From assembly GCA_003213235.1 (NCBI GenBank), contig QCNJ01000007.1, forward strand, positions 1 through 64,000: a DNA stretch of 64,000 nt, read 5' to 3'. Position 1 is the stretch's first letter; each line of letters begins with the position of its first letter. Below are positions 1-9,530 of this stretch, piece after piece. Source of the stretch: Prochlorococcus sp. AG-424-P18. Its GTDB lineage: Bacteria > Cyanobacteriota > Cyanobacteriia > PCC-6307 > Cyanobiaceae. A model generated the notes under the pieces. The model saw only the letters and a list, made by a program, of their open reading frames with translations. It was not told the DNA's origin and did not search any database. The translations under genes and the position numbers were made by a program.

Positions 1-418
1 TGGAAGAAAAGGTTTAGAAAAAAAAATAATAAAAAATCTAGTAAAAATCTTCGATAATTTAGGGACATATAGAGATAACTTAATTGTTGCAATAGGACCA
101 GCGATTTCTAAGGAACATTATCTAGTTGATAAAATGACACTCAAAGAATTTTATAGAAAGACCGAGAACAAAAACATAACGGTCAATTTTACTAAAGCTG
201 AAAAAGATCTCTGTATTAGTGATTCAAATAACTGCAAAGATCAAAACTTAAAGCAACTTGATCTTAAAAGATCTGCTTATAGACAACTTTTAAATGAGAA
301 CATTCCCAATATAAATATAGACATCTCAAATTTATGCACATACAAATTAAATAATGAATTTAATTCCTGGAGAAGGAGCAAAACATTTTCGAGACAATGG
401 AATTTCATCTGCTCATAA
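1..418 (+). CDS. pgeF: Laccase-domain protein PgeF/YfiH, C-terminal part
   Basis: This is the C-terminal part of a laccase-domain (DUF152, YfiH/PgeF) protein; its start lies before the window. Reading from base 2 there is an open frame to the stop at 416-418. It opens with GRKGL, matching the family's HAGWRGL region, followed by the IGPAIS segment near residue 41. Near the end come the CTY cysteine (SNLCTY) and FNSWRR plus a RQW ending, which match the family's CTY...F.S.RR...TGRQWS signature. The family has been described as copper-type polyphenol oxidase and as a peptidoglycan editing factor; which role applies here cannot be told. It converges on the next gene with a 6-base gap. The family assignment is firm, the substrate is not. 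Confidence 0.85.
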   Translation, partial: GRKGLEKKIIKNLVKIFDNLGTYRDNLIVAIGPAISKEHYLVDKMTLKEFYRKTENKNITVNFTKAEKDLCISDSNNCKDQNLKQLDLKRSAYRQLLNENIPNINIDISNLCTYKLNNEFNSWRRSKTFSRQWNFICS

Positions 419-424
419 AGATAG

Positions 425-775
425 TTAACTTGGACAAATTTCACTAGTTAAGTCCTTGGCGACTAATAATTCAGTCATCTCCTTAGTACCTTTAATATTA
501 AAAACTTTGGCTAACAAAACATTCTCTTTGAAACCAAAAGGTTTTATCTTCACTTTGCTTCCCCTTGGGAATTCACTCTTAAGTAAATTAGTTGCTTCAA
601 GCTCATCATTTTCATTTACATTTACACAAAATAGTCCAATCGTTAAATTCCTATTTTGATCTCCCACCAAAACAGTATTTGAACTTTTAATTTGAAGAAT
701 TTCCGCCGAGTTAACTATTACAGGATTAAGAACAATCAAGCAGAATATAATTAAAATTTTTGATAATTTTTTCAA
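425..775 (-). CDS. Secreted small protein, possibly nuclease-fold (SNase-like)
   Basis: A 116-residue protein with a clear signal peptide: KK at residues 2-3, a hydrophobic stretch at about 7-20, and a cut near NSA at 22-24. The mature part (ILQIKSSNTVLVGDQNR, then short beta-type segments) resembles the beta-barrel half of staphylococcal-nuclease-like domains seen in cyanobacterial exported proteins. The usual catalytic Asp/Arg/Glu set is not evident, so nuclease activity should not be assumed. Two cysteines (in LFC and EIC) could form a disulfide outside the cytoplasm. It is a convergent neighbour of pgeF and is followed upstream by ilvB. The gene looks real; the fold is a guess from sequence feel. 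Confidence 0.65.
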   Translation of the reverse strand: MKKLSKILIIFCLIVLNPVIVNSAEILQIKSSNTVLVGDQNRNLTIGLFCVNVNENDELEATNLLKSEFPRGSKVKIKPFGFKENVLLAKVFNIKGTKEMTELLVAKDLTSEICPS

Positions 776-842
776 TTCAGAAATATCTAAGTTTTTAAAT
801 TATCTTAAAGTTAATTTTTTTAAAATGACAAATTTAAAAAAA

Positions 843-2606
843 TTAGTCTTCACAATTAACATATCCAACCATTTGAGCATTACTTTTACCAGGAGGAACC
901 ATTGGATAACAATTTTCACCTCTTCTAACAAGAATATTAATCAAGGCAGGGCCGTCATGATCAAGCGCATTTTTTAATTCATTCTGTAATTGTTTCCTAT
1001 CAGAAATTAAGTATCCTTTAACTCCAAAAGACTCAGCAAGTTTTACAAAATCAGGTTCACCACAACTCATATCAGATGAGGAATATCTTTCATCGTAAAA
1101 ACTTTCCTGCCATTGTCTTACCATCCCTTGCCAGCGATTATTGATAATAATCAATTTCACCTTTAGACCATATTGAGATAAAGTTCCTAATTCCTGAATA
1201 TTCATTAAAACACTTGCATCTCCTGCGATACAAATTACATCTGAATTAGGTAAGGCTGCTTTAACTCCAATTGCCGCAGGCAATCCAAAACCCATAGTTC
1301 CTAAGCCTGCACTACTAATCCATTTTCTTGGAGAATTCCTAAGGTATTGAGCGGCCCACATCTGATGTTGTCCAACATCTGTAGTTACATAAGCTTCTGA
1401 TGAAAGTTCCCTTACTTTTAAAAGAACCTCTTGAGGATAAATTTCTCCTTCTTTAGGCGGGTCATATAAAGGGTGTTTATCTTTCCATAAATCAATTTTT
1501 TCTAACCAGTTTTTCGTCTGAGAAGTAAATTTATTTTTTTGAGCTTGCTCATTAATTTTGAGAACTGCTTTTGAAACATCAGAAACAATTGCAACTTCTA
1601 CACGTCTATTTTTATTAACTTCTGCTGGGTCAATATCTATATGAATTACCTTTGCATTAGGTGCAAAAGTATCTAATTTTCCTGTCACCCTATCATCGAA
1701 TCTAGCTCCAATAGCAATTAAAAGATCGCATTCTGTAACAGCGAAATTTGCGTAAGCAGTTCCATGCATTCCTAACATCCCTACCGATAAATTGTCTTTT
1801 TCATCAAAAGCGCCCTTCCCCATTAAGGTTGTGGTAACTGGTATTTGATAATTCTTTGCCAAAGTTTTTATTTCATCGTGAGCCCCCGAAGATATTGCCC
1901 CACCTCCTACGTATAGAAGAGGTCTTTCTGAATCTTCTATTAATTTAATTGCTTTATAAACATCGCAATCATTAATTTCTCCATTCCTTTTGAATCCTTT
2001 AGGAATAATCTCACCAGGCAAAACTCTTTGGTAATTAAAGAACTCCTGACCTACATCTTTGGGTATATCAATTAAAACAGGACCAGGTCTACCAGATGAG
2101 GCTATAAAAAAAGCTTCTGAAACCACTTTCGCGATGTCTGAAGGATCTCTTATTACCCATGAATGTTTAACTATTGGAAGAGTTATGCCAAAAATATCAG
2201 TTTCTTGAAAGGCGTCTGTACCTATAGCCGGTCTTGGTACTTGACCTGTAACTACAACTAGGGGGACTGAATCCATTTGCGCAGTAGCTATACCAGTTAC
2301 CAAATTTGTTGCCCCTGGACCTGAGGTCCCAAAACACACTCCTACTTCACCAGTAGATCTTGCATATCCATCAGCTGCATGTGAACCACCTTGTTCATGC
2401 CTAACCATATAATGCTTTAACCAACCTTCTTGTTCTGCCTTATGAACAGCATCATATATTGGTAGTATGGCTCCCCCAGGATATCCAAATATAACTTTTA
2501 CTCCATGAATTTTTAAAGAATCCATTAGTGCATCTGCACCAGTTATCCAAACTGGATTTTCATGTTTTGAACTACCCTTTGAAAAGGATCTCGAAGTTAG
2601 AGTCAC
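843..2606 (-). CDS. ilvB: Acetolactate synthase large subunit
   Basis: A 587-residue thiamine-diphosphate enzyme that condenses two pyruvates (or pyruvate and 2-oxobutyrate) in the first common step of valine, leucine and isoleucine synthesis. The N-terminal domain carries the catalytic glutamate in [14 protein letters not shown] (E71). The central FAD-binding domain follows at about 200-340. The C-terminal ThDP-binding motif begins GDAS at 462 and ends in the NN pair at 489-490. The family usually has GDG; here it is GDA, a common variant. Length is normal. The regulatory subunit IlvH is not in this window. The gene stands alone on the minus strand, with 137 bases separating it from hemH upstream. 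Confidence 0.96.
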   Translation of the reverse strand: MTLTSRSFSKGSSKHENPVWITGADALMDSLKIHGVKVIFGYPGGAILPIYDAVHKAEQEGWLKHYMVRHEQGGSHAADGYARSTGEVGVCFGTSGPGATNLVTGIATAQMDSVPLVVVTGQVPRPAIGTDAFQETDIFGITLPIVKHSWVIRDPSDIAKVVSEAFFIASSGRPGPVLIDIPKDVGQEFFNYQRVLPGEIIPKGFKRNGEINDCDVYKAIKLIEDSERPLLYVGGGAISSGAHDEIKTLAKNYQIPVTTTLMGKGAFDEKDNLSVGMLGMHGTAYANFAVTECDLLIAIGARFDDRVTGKLDTFAPNAKVIHIDIDPAEVNKNRRVEVAIVSDVSKAVLKINEQAQKNKFTSQTKNWLEKIDLWKDKHPLYDPPKEGEIYPQEVLLKVRELSSEAYVTTDVGQHQMWAAQYLRNSPRKWISSAGLGTMGFGLPAAIGVKAALPNSDVICIAGDASVLMNIQELGTLSQYGLKVKLIIINNRWQGMVRQWQESFYDERYSSSDMSCGEPDFVKLAESFGVKGYLISDRKQLQNELKNALDHDGPALINILVRRGENCYPMVPPGKSNAQMVGYVNCED

Positions 2607-2743
2607 TAAAGAAATTCAATATTTACTCTAAATATTAAACTTAATTAAATACTTTTGCCTCATTTAGAAATGTAATGTCAGAAATTTATTTAAAATAATC
2701 TTTCAATAAATAAAAAAATTATCAAATAAATTTTAATTCTTAT

Positions 2744-3919
2744 TTATAAAATCCCTAATTTATGTAGAGGACCAGAGCCTGAAATAAGTTCAATAAAAAG
2801 GACCAGAAAAATAATCATTGCAACTCTTCCGTTCCACACTTCTGAACTATTATTCCAACCCCATTGCCACTTCTCTTGGGGATAAAGTTTAACTTTCTCA
2901 GGCAACTGTGAAGCCTCCTCTATATTAATAAGAGGTCCTTCCAAACAGGAAATCACGAGATCACTTAGGCCTTCAATAAAAGTAGGATGAGTATTTAGAG
3001 CCTTAACTCTCCGAAAATTTTTAATACCAGCCTTTTCAGCAATTTCTTTATATTCAATATCAATTTCTTGCAATGTTTCAATATGCTCTCCAACGAAACT
3101 TATCGGGACCACAATCAGATCATTAACATTTGACCTTCCAAGATCAATTAACACTTCTTCTGTATAAGGCTTCAACCATTCAACAGGACCAACTCTACTT
3201 TGATAAGAAAGTGTATGAGGGTTACTATGCCCTAAACATTTTTCCAGCTCATTTATAATTATTAAAGAACAATCTTCAATTTGTTGTTTGTAAGGGTCTC
3301 CAGCTTCCTCTACATAACTCTTAGGAACCCCATGAGCAGTGAAAAATATATGCGCTTTTGAAGGTGATTCACAAAGTGAAATCTGTTCAGAAATTAATTC
3401 GACCATAGCCTTTAAATAACCGGATTGACTGAACCAACTCCTTACACATCTCATTGGAACCTTCTTAAATTCACCATCAGAATCTCGCAATTTTTTTAAT
3501 TCCCTAAAGCTTGAACCACTAGTACTTATTGAGAAATGTGGATACAAGGGTATTACAACAACTTGATCTATGCCATCTGCTTTCATATCAGCAATTGCTG
3601 ATTCGGTAAAAGGATGCCAATACCTCATAGCGATATAGGTAGTAGCATTAAAACCCTTTTCCCTTAATTTAGATTGTAATTCTCTTGCTTGTTGTTCAGT
3701 TATCCTTCTAATAGGTGAACCTCCACCTATAGAAAGGTAAGCCTGTTGCGAAGTAGTACTCCTAAGCGTACTAATTAACCATGCTAGGGGTTTTTGAAAA
3801 ACAGGGAAAGGCGTCCTGATAATTTCTGGATCAGAAAAAAGATTGTATAAGAATGGCCCTACATCAGTAATGCGTTCAGGCCCTCCTAAATTCATTAGTA
3901 AGACGCCTATTTTATCCAT
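2744..3919 (-). CDS. hemH: Ferrochelatase with C-terminal HLI/CAB domain
   Basis: A 391-residue ferrochelatase, inserting Fe2+ into protoporphyrin IX, the last step of heme synthesis. The catalytic histidine is H196 in [10 protein letters not shown], and the N-terminal LLMNLGGPE motif is intact. After the enzyme domain comes a linker and, from about residue 349, a single membrane helix with the chlorophyll-binding EVWNGRVAM motif (360-368), the HLI/CAB extension typical of cyanobacterial and plastid ferrochelatases. It anchors the enzyme to thylakoids and is thought to link heme output to chlorophyll availability. It sits tail-to-head after ilvB on the minus strand and diverges from the recombinase gene at 3985 with 65 bases between. 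Confidence 0.97.
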   Translation of the reverse strand: MDKIGVLLMNLGGPERITDVGPFLYNLFSDPEIIRTPFPVFQKPLAWLISTLRSTTSQQAYLSIGGGSPIRRITEQQARELQSKLREKGFNATTYIAMRYWHPFTESAIADMKADGIDQVVVIPLYPHFSISTSGSSFRELKKLRDSDGEFKKVPMRCVRSWFSQSGYLKAMVELISEQISLCESPSKAHIFFTAHGVPKSYVEEAGDPYKQQIEDCSLIIINELEKCLGHSNPHTLSYQSRVGPVEWLKPYTEEVLIDLGRSNVNDLIVVPISFVGEHIETLQEIDIEYKEIAEKAGIKNFRRVKALNTHPTFIEGLSDLVISCLEGPLINIEEASQLPEKVKLYPQEKWQWGWNNSSEVWNGRVAMIIFLVLFIELISGSGPLHKLGIL

Positions 3920-3984
3920 TTAAAGTTTATGAAGATTGAAAATCAACATTAAAAACGTCATTATAAGGACAATTATATAAGTAA

Positions 3985-5154
3985 ATGAACGTAATTCAGG
4001 AAATTAATAATGTCAATGATAAATTTGCTACTCAAGGCAGCAGGCTTAAAATTGAGAAAAGAGGAGAGAAATTAAATATTCGTGGTTCGCTACCCTCCAA
4101 AGAAGATAACAATAACTTTAAAATTCAAAGAATATCTCTTGGTTTAAAGGCTGATATTTCTGGATTAGAGGAGGCCAAAAAAAAATTACAATTAATCAAT
4201 TTACAATTAGAATTGAATCAATTTGATTGGATTAATTGGATAGGCAAACCTTATAAAAAGGAAATAAAAGATGGTTTTGAATTCCCAAAAAGACTAAATC
4301 AATTTGAGGAATTTTTTTTTAAAGAAAATAAAAGTGATTTTCTAACCAGCACAAGAAAAACTACTTGGAGAAGCTCTTACAAACCATATATGAAAAGAAT
4401 CCTAAATATTTACAATGACTATGAGAATGAAGCTTTAGAAAAGATATTTCAAAAAACACTTGAAAGTTATAAGGAAGGTACTAGAAGTAGGAAACAATGC
4501 GCTACTTCTTTAAGTGTTTTGGCTAAGTTTTTGGATATTAAACTACCAGAAGATTGGAAATTAAATTCTAGAGGATATGGTCTGAACAAAGCAGGATTTA
4601 GGGATCTACCTAAAGACGAATTAATAGAGAAACTGTGGGAAAGGATACCAAACAAGTCTTGGAGATTTGTTTTTGGTCTAATGGCTACATATGGATTAAG
4701 AAATCATGAAGTATTTTTTTGTGATTTAAGTTCTCTTACTAATCTTGGGGACAAAATTATTAGAGTTTTACCTACGACTAAAACTGGGGAACATCAAGTT
4801 TGGCCATTTCATCCTGAATGGGTGGAAAAGTTCGAATTATCAAAACTTGGTGAAAATCCAGAACTTCTACCAAATATTAAGAGAGACCTTAAAATTACAA
4901 CCCTACAGAATATTGGAAAAAAAATTACAGACCAGTTTAAGCGTTACTCTTTGCAAATAAAACCTTATGATCTTAGGCATGCTTGGGCAGTTAGAACAAT
5001 TTTTTATGATTTGCCTGATACTGTGGCTGCCAGAATGATGGGACATTCGGTTAGTTTACATACTCAAACTTATCACCACTGGATTACTAAAAGAGATCAA
5101 CAACAGGCAGTAAATAATGCACTTTTAAAAGTTAAAAGAGTTAAAAATATTTAA
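3985..5154 (+). CDS. Tyrosine recombinase / integrase-family protein
   Basis: A 389-residue member of the phage-integrase (tyrosine recombinase) superfamily. The catalytic set can be placed in the C-terminal half: R239 (YGLRNHE), K266 (TTKTGEH), R331 in PYDLRHAW, H354 (MMGHS) and nucleophile Y363 (TQTYHHW). The first histidine of the HxxR box is Tyr328, a substitution also seen in other family members. The N-terminal about 120 residues are charged and unlike XerC/D. No phage genes, tRNA target or direct repeats flank it, and it sits between hemH and cobO in ordinary chromosome. A core recombinase (chromosome resolution or an unknown role) is as likely as a relic of an element. Family is sure; function unknown. 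Confidence 0.85.
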   Translation: MNVIQEINNVNDKFATQGSRLKIEKRGEKLNIRGSLPSKEDNNNFKIQRISLGLKADISGLEEAKKKLQLINLQLELNQFDWINWIGKPYKKEIKDGFEFPKRLNQFEEFFFKENKSDFLTSTRKTTWRSSYKPYMKRILNIYNDYENEALEKIFQKTLESYKEGTRSRKQCATSLSVLAKFLDIKLPEDWKLNSRGYGLNKAGFRDLPKDELIEKLWERIPNKSWRFVFGLMATYGLRNHEVFFCDLSSLTNLGDKIIRVLPTTKTGEHQVWPFHPEWVEKFELSKLGENPELLPNIKRDLKITTLQNIGKKITDQFKRYSLQIKPYDLRHAWAVRTIFYDLPDTVAARMMGHSVSLHTQTYHHWITKRDQQQAVNNALLKVKRVKNI

Positions 5155-5188
5155 AGATTTATAATAATTAAATAAAAATAAGTGTCAT

Positions 5189-5881
5189 ATGCAAGAGAAA
5201 CCTTCATCTTCCGAGAAAATATTTAACCTCGATAATCAAGCAAATAAACTTGGAATGGGAGGTAAATTATCACAAGATATCGATGAGAGCTCATATAAAA
5301 AAAGAATGCAGCAAAGAAAAGATATTCAAGCAGAAAGACTGCAACTTAGAAAAACAAAAAAAGGATTATTGATTGTTTTCACAGGAAATGGCAAGGGCAA
5401 GACAACTGCATCCTTAGGCATGGCTTTAAGGACCATAGGGCATGGCTACAAAGTAGCCATCATTCAATTTATTAAGGGAGGCTGGACCACTGGAGAAGAA
5501 AAAGCACTTAAAAACTTGTCTTCAAACATATCCTGGCATTCATTAGGAGAGGGATTTACTTGGGAAACACAAGACAGAGTAAGAGATGAAAAATTAGTTC
5601 AAGAGGCGTGGCAACTAGCCAAAAAATATATACAAAACGAATCTTATAAACTTATCATTCTTGATGAAATTAATATTGCGACAAAACTTGGTTATCTTGC
5701 ACCCGAAGAAATAATCACTTTTTTAAAAAGCTTAAATAATAGAAAAAATCATATTGTTTTAACTGGAAGGGAAGCATCTGATTTAATCATCAATTATGCT
5801 GATCTAGTTACAGAAATGAAACTAATAAGACATCCTTTCAAAGAGCAAGGAATAAAAGCACAAAAGTGCGTTGAATTTTAG
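5189..5881 (+). CDS. cobO: Cob(I)yrinic acid a,c-diamide adenosyltransferase
   Basis: A 230-residue CobO/BtuR-type ATP:corrinoid adenosyltransferase, which adds the upper adenosyl ligand during B12-type cofactor synthesis. The Walker A motif GNGKGKTT lies at residues 66-73, followed by ASLGMALR and the later ILDEI segment of the family. The N-terminal about 55 residues are a charged extension, longer than in the enteric BtuR. It starts 34 bases after the recombinase gene on the same strand. Other corrinoid genes in this window (cobK at 22113, cobM at 60029) are scattered, as is usual in Prochlorococcus. Confidence 0.94.
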   Translation: MQEKPSSSEKIFNLDNQANKLGMGGKLSQDIDESSYKKRMQQRKDIQAERLQLRKTKKGLLIVFTGNGKGKTTASLGMALRTIGHGYKVAIIQFIKGGWTTGEEKALKNLSSNISWHSLGEGFTWETQDRVRDEKLVQEAWQLAKKYIQNESYKLIILDEINIATKLGYLAPEEIITFLKSLNNRKNHIVLTGREASDLIINYADLVTEMKLIRHPFKEQGIKAQKCVEF

Positions 5882-6008
5882 TTGAAGAAAATTTTTATTT
5901 GAATTTTAATTAGGCAGGTTTAGAAATGTTTAAAGACGCAAGCAATATCAGAACAAAAAATAAATTTGGCACATTTACTTGCTAAGGTCTTAAAAGTACA
6001 ATTATTGA

Positions 6009-6713
6009 ATGACTTACAAAAGAGTTCTCTTAAAACTTAGCGGTGAAGCACTAATGGGTGAAAAACCTTATGGTATTGATCCTGCTATCGTTCAGTCAAT
6101 TGCAGAGGATGTTTCAAAAGTAGTCGAAAATAATGTACAACTCGCAATAGTTGTTGGTGGTGGAAACATTTTTAGGGGGCTTAAAGGATCTGCAGACGGA
6201 ATGGATCGTGCGACTGCTGATTATGTAGGGATGCTAGCAACAGTAATGAACGCAATTTCACTTCAAGATGGTCTTGAGAGAGTAGGAGTTGCGACCAGAG
6301 TGCAAACAGCAATCGAAATGCAAGAAATTGCCGAACCCTACATCAGAAGAAGAGCCATGAGGCACCTAGAAAAAGGTAGAGTTGTAGTTTTCGGGGGTGG
6401 ATGCGGAAATCCATTTTTTACAACTGACACTACTGCAGCTTTAAGGGCAGCAGAGATAAACGCTGAAGTTGTTATGAAGGCTACTAAAGTGGATGGAGTA
6501 TACGATCGTGATCCTAATCAATTTAAAGATGCAAAAAAATATTCCTCCCTCAGTTATCAACAAGTTCTTAGTGATGAAATTGCAGTAATGGACAGTACTG
6601 CGATTGCACTTTGCAAAGATAATAATATCCCAATTATGGTTTTTGATATATTCAAAAAAGGGAACATTTCTAAAGCTGTTGCTGGTGAGCCAATAGGCTC
6701 TTTAATTAGTTAA
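6009..6713 (+). CDS. pyrH: Uridylate kinase (UMP kinase)
   Basis: A 234-residue bacterial UMP kinase of the amino-acid-kinase fold, phosphorylating UMP to UDP in pyrimidine nucleotide synthesis. It shows the N-terminal [11 protein letters not shown] motif, [10 protein letters not shown] at about 48-57 and TDTTAALRA for nucleotide binding. Length is the family norm. It is followed after 22 bases by frr, the widespread bacterial pyrH-frr pair. Upstream (5882-6008) are 127 bases in which I see no convincing gene. Confidence 0.97.
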   Translation: MTYKRVLLKLSGEALMGEKPYGIDPAIVQSIAEDVSKVVENNVQLAIVVGGGNIFRGLKGSADGMDRATADYVGMLATVMNAISLQDGLERVGVATRVQTAIEMQEIAEPYIRRRAMRHLEKGRVVVFGGGCGNPFFTTDTTAALRAAEINAEVVMKATKVDGVYDRDPNQFKDAKKYSSLSYQQVLSDEIAVMDSTAIALCKDNNIPIMVFDIFKKGNISKAVAGEPIGSLIS

Positions 6714-6735
6714 AGATCATTTAATTTTTTTAATT

Positions 6736-7284
6736 ATGAAAGAAAAAGAAATTCAAGAAAATATGAATAAAAGTATTGAAGCCACACAAAGAAACTTTAA
6801 TACAATCAGGACTGGTAGAGCTAATGCCTCCTTGTTAGACAGAGTAAGTGTTGAGTACTATGGAGCAGAAACACCAATCAAATCTCTTGCCACTATAAGC
6901 ACTGTTGATTCGCAAACAATTTCAATACAACCTTTTGATATTTCATGTTTACAATCGATAGAGAAATCTATTTCTATGAGTGATTTAGGTATTACTCCAA
7001 ATAATGATGGGAAAGTAATAAGAATAAATGTTCCTCCTTTAACAGAAGAAAGAAGAAAAGAATTTTGTAAATTAGCCTCTAAATATGCAGAAGAAGGAAA
7101 AGTAGCTTTGAGAAATATCAGAAGAGATGCTGTTGATAAAGAAAAAAAAGACGAAAAAGATGGTCTTATTTCTATTGACGAATCGAGAGATAATCAATCT
7201 AAAATTCAGAAAATTACTGATAAATATATTTCTTTAATAGAAACCAAATTGTCTGAAAAAGAGAAGGAAATTCTAAAAGTTTGA
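6736..7284 (+). CDS. frr: Ribosome recycling factor
   Basis: A 182-residue ribosome recycling factor, which splits post-termination ribosomes together with EF-G. It shows the conserved [14 protein letters not shown] segment near residues 22-35, the beta-domain and the long helices of domain I at the C-terminus (RNIRRDA). Length is normal. The stop codon overlaps the TTG start of the next gene by four bases (TTGA), so translation of the two is probably coupled. Confidence 0.97.
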   Translation: MKEKEIQENMNKSIEATQRNFNTIRTGRANASLLDRVSVEYYGAETPIKSLATISTVDSQTISIQPFDISCLQSIEKSISMSDLGITPNNDGKVIRINVPPLTEERRKEFCKLASKYAEEGKVALRNIRRDAVDKEKKDEKDGLISIDESRDNQSKIQKITDKYISLIETKLSEKEKEILKV

Positions 7285-8414
7285 TACGATTTGACGTTGC
7301 AATAATTGGTGGTGGTTTATCAGGATCTTCCACCGCTCTTAACCTATCAAAGAAAGGATATTCAGTTTTAATTATTGAAAAAGAAAAATCCCAAGATTAC
7401 AAACCATGTGCAGGGGGGATGGCATCTTCAATGCAAAGATTTCTTCCTTTAAATATTGAAGATTGTATAGAATCAAAAATTAAGAATGTTGAATTCAGAT
7501 GGAAGGCTGCAGATAATGTAACTGCTGATCTGACTGGTGAATCCCCATTTTGGATTGTTAAAAGAGAAAAACTAGATCAATTATTACTTGATGAATCCTT
7601 GAGTAATGGAGCTCAGATGATGAGACCATTATTGATAGAAAAAATCATAAAAAAAAATGATAATTGGGAAATTACTTGCAATAACAAAATAAAATATGTT
7701 GCAGAATTTCTTGTAATTGCAGATGGGTCACAATCGAAATGGGCGAGTTATTTCAATTTAGGGCCAAGAAAACCTAAATTTGCAAAAACACTCTCATTAA
7801 GATTAAAAGGGTTAGGTGAAATACCTAAAGATGCAGTTAGATTTGAGTTTGGATTTATAAAATATGGCTTTGCATGGGCATTCCCCCTAAGAGAAAGCTT
7901 GAATATTGGTTTAGGTACTTTTATAAATAATGGTCTTTTAGATGATAAAGCTATAAATAAACAAGTAATCACAAGCTTCGGTTTTAATGATTTTCCTCAT
8001 AAAACAATTAGTAAGAAACTGAGAATATGGAATGGCTTCCACTCAATTAATGGTGACAAAGTTTTAGCGGTTGGAGATGCAGCATCTCTATGTGATCCAT
8101 TTTTAGCAGAAGGAATTAGACCATCTTTAATTAGCAGTTTTTATGCTGCAGAATACATAGATCAGTGTTTAGCAAGAAAAGTAGATGATTTAAATCACTA
8201 TACGAAAAAAATTAACAACATTTGGGGGAAATCAATGGCTTGGGGGAGGAGAATAGCACAAGTATTCTATAGATTTCCCAGAACTGGATACCAATTAGGT
8301 GTTAAAAGAAAAACAGCACCTAAACGTATTGCTCAAATATTATCAGGAGAAATGAGTTATGAAGATATCGCAAAAAGAGTTATCAGAAGACTTTTAACAA
8401 AAAGTGGGACTTAA
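7281..8414 (+). CDS. FAD-dependent geranylgeranyl-reductase-family oxidoreductase
   Basis: A 377-residue flavoprotein with a Rossmann FAD-binding motif at the N-terminus ([13 protein letters not shown], about residues 8-20). It has the KPCAGGM segment, similar to KPCGGA of geranylgeranyl reductases, and a second FAD motif [16 protein letters not shown] near 266-281. The family includes ChlP, which reduces the geranylgeranyl tail of chlorophyll, and archaeal lipid reductases; this protein is shorter than ChlP and probably a paralogue. The start is TTG inside the frr stop codon; no ATG is placed to give the intact GGGLSG motif. Membership of the family is clear, the substrate is not. Confidence 0.85.
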   Translation: MIRFDVAIIGGGLSGSSTALNLSKKGYSVLIIEKEKSQDYKPCAGGMASSMQRFLPLNIEDCIESKIKNVEFRWKAADNVTADLTGESPFWIVKREKLDQLLLDESLSNGAQMMRPLLIEKIIKKNDNWEITCNNKIKYVAEFLVIADGSQSKWASYFNLGPRKPKFAKTLSLRLKGLGEIPKDAVRFEFGFIKYGFAWAFPLRESLNIGLGTFINNGLLDDKAINKQVITSFGFNDFPHKTISKKLRIWNGFHSINGDKVLAVGDAASLCDPFLAEGIRPSLISSFYAAEYIDQCLARKVDDLNHYTKKINNIWGKSMAWGRRIAQVFYRFPRTGYQLGVKRKTAPKRIAQILSGEMSYEDIAKRVIRRLLTKSGT

Positions 8415-8438
8415 TTCTTTTTCAATTCAAACTTAAAT

Positions 8439-9440
8439 TTAGTTAGCGGAAATCAGTTTATGATTTTTAATCTCTATATATCTCTTAAGTAGCAGCTCTT
8501 CCAATTCTTCTATAGCCTTACTAAATCCAGTGATACCTTCACTAAGCTTTTCACTTGCCATTTGATCTTCTAACATACTTAACCTGAAATCTTTTTCTTC
8601 AAATTCGTAGTCAATAGAATTATTTATTTGGGTACTTACATCTAATTTTCTAACTAACTCTCCTTTTTCTTTTTTTAGTTCCTCAAGAAATTTTGGTGCG
8701 ATTGTTAAAAGATCGCAACCTGCTAATTCTTTTATTTCATCAAGATTTCTAAAACTCGCTCCCATTACTTCTGTCTTGAATCCCTTTTCTTTAAAGTACT
8801 TGTATATTTGTGAAACGGAAATAACACCAGGGTCTTCAGCACCAACAAAACTAGTTTGACCAGTTTTTGCTTTATGCCAATCTAATATACGTCCAACGAA
8901 CGGAGAAATTAGAGTTATCTTTGCGTTGGCACAAGTTACCGCTTGGCAGAAGTTAAAAAGTAAAGTTAAGTTGCATTTAATACCCTCTTTTTCCAAAATT
9001 TCAGCTGCCTTAATTCCTTCCCAAGTTGCTGCAATCTTAATCAAAATTCTTTCCTTTTCGATTCCAAAATTTTTGTAAAGATTGATCAATTTTCTCGCTT
9101 TTTCTACAGTAGCTTCGGTGTCAAAGCTCAGTCTTGCATCAACTTCTGTAGATACGCGCCCTGAAATAATTTTCAATATTTCTTTTCCAAAAAATACTGA
9201 AACTTGGTCAACAGTTTCTTTGATTAATTCAATTTCGGAGAATCCTTGGGGCAAAGCATTTTCCGAACTTTCTAAAGCTTTATCAATTAATTTCACATAA
9301 TCAGGGTTCTTAGCAGCAGCAAGTATTAGCGATGGATTAGTAGTGGCATCCCTCGGTTGAAATTTTTTTATCGAATCTAAATCTCCAGTATCAGCAACAA
9401 CAACGGTCATTGCGGACAATTGTTCTAAAATTGATTTCAT
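8439..9440 (-). CDS. tal: Transaldolase
   Basis: A 333-residue transaldolase of the pentose phosphate pathway, transferring a three-carbon unit between sedoheptulose-7-phosphate and glyceraldehyde-3-phosphate; it runs carbon oxidation at night in cyanobacteria. Motifs: [10 protein letters not shown] near residue 35, the Schiff-base lysine segment [12 protein letters not shown], and the LTLLFNF segment. I choose the ATG at 9438-9440 (MKSILEQL), which matches the usual family N-terminus; an in-frame ATG eight codons upstream (9464) would add MYIYDYLN, which has no counterpart in the family. It converges on the FAD reductase gene with a 24-base gap. Confidence 0.95.
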   Translation of the reverse strand: MKSILEQLSAMTVVVADTGDLDSIKKFQPRDATTNPSLILAAAKNPDYVKLIDKALESSENALPQGFSEIELIKETVDQVSVFFGKEILKIISGRVSTEVDARLSFDTEATVEKARKLINLYKNFGIEKERILIKIAATWEGIKAAEILEKEGIKCNLTLLFNFCQAVTCANAKITLISPFVGRILDWHKAKTGQTSFVGAEDPGVISVSQIYKYFKEKGFKTEVMGASFRNLDEIKELAGCDLLTIAPKFLEELKKEKGELVRKLDVSTQINNSIDYEFEEKDFRLSMLEDQMASEKLSEGITGFSKAIEELEELLLKRYIEIKNHKLISAN

Positions 9441-9530
9441 ATTTAGATAATCATATATATACATAAACTAGCTTTTATTCCTGATGAAATCATCAGATAA
9501 TGAACTAAATATTTATAAAATTGGATAATT

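Noticed and set aside
3985..5154. The integrase gene as the mark of a prophage or island
   Set aside because: Both flanks are ordinary housekeeping genes, with no change in gene type, no tRNA and no flanking repeats.
5960..6060. A frame through the pyrH start reading QAISEQKINLAHLLAKVL
   Set aside because: It has no proper start codon, follows a stop, and runs into the well-supported pyrH frame.
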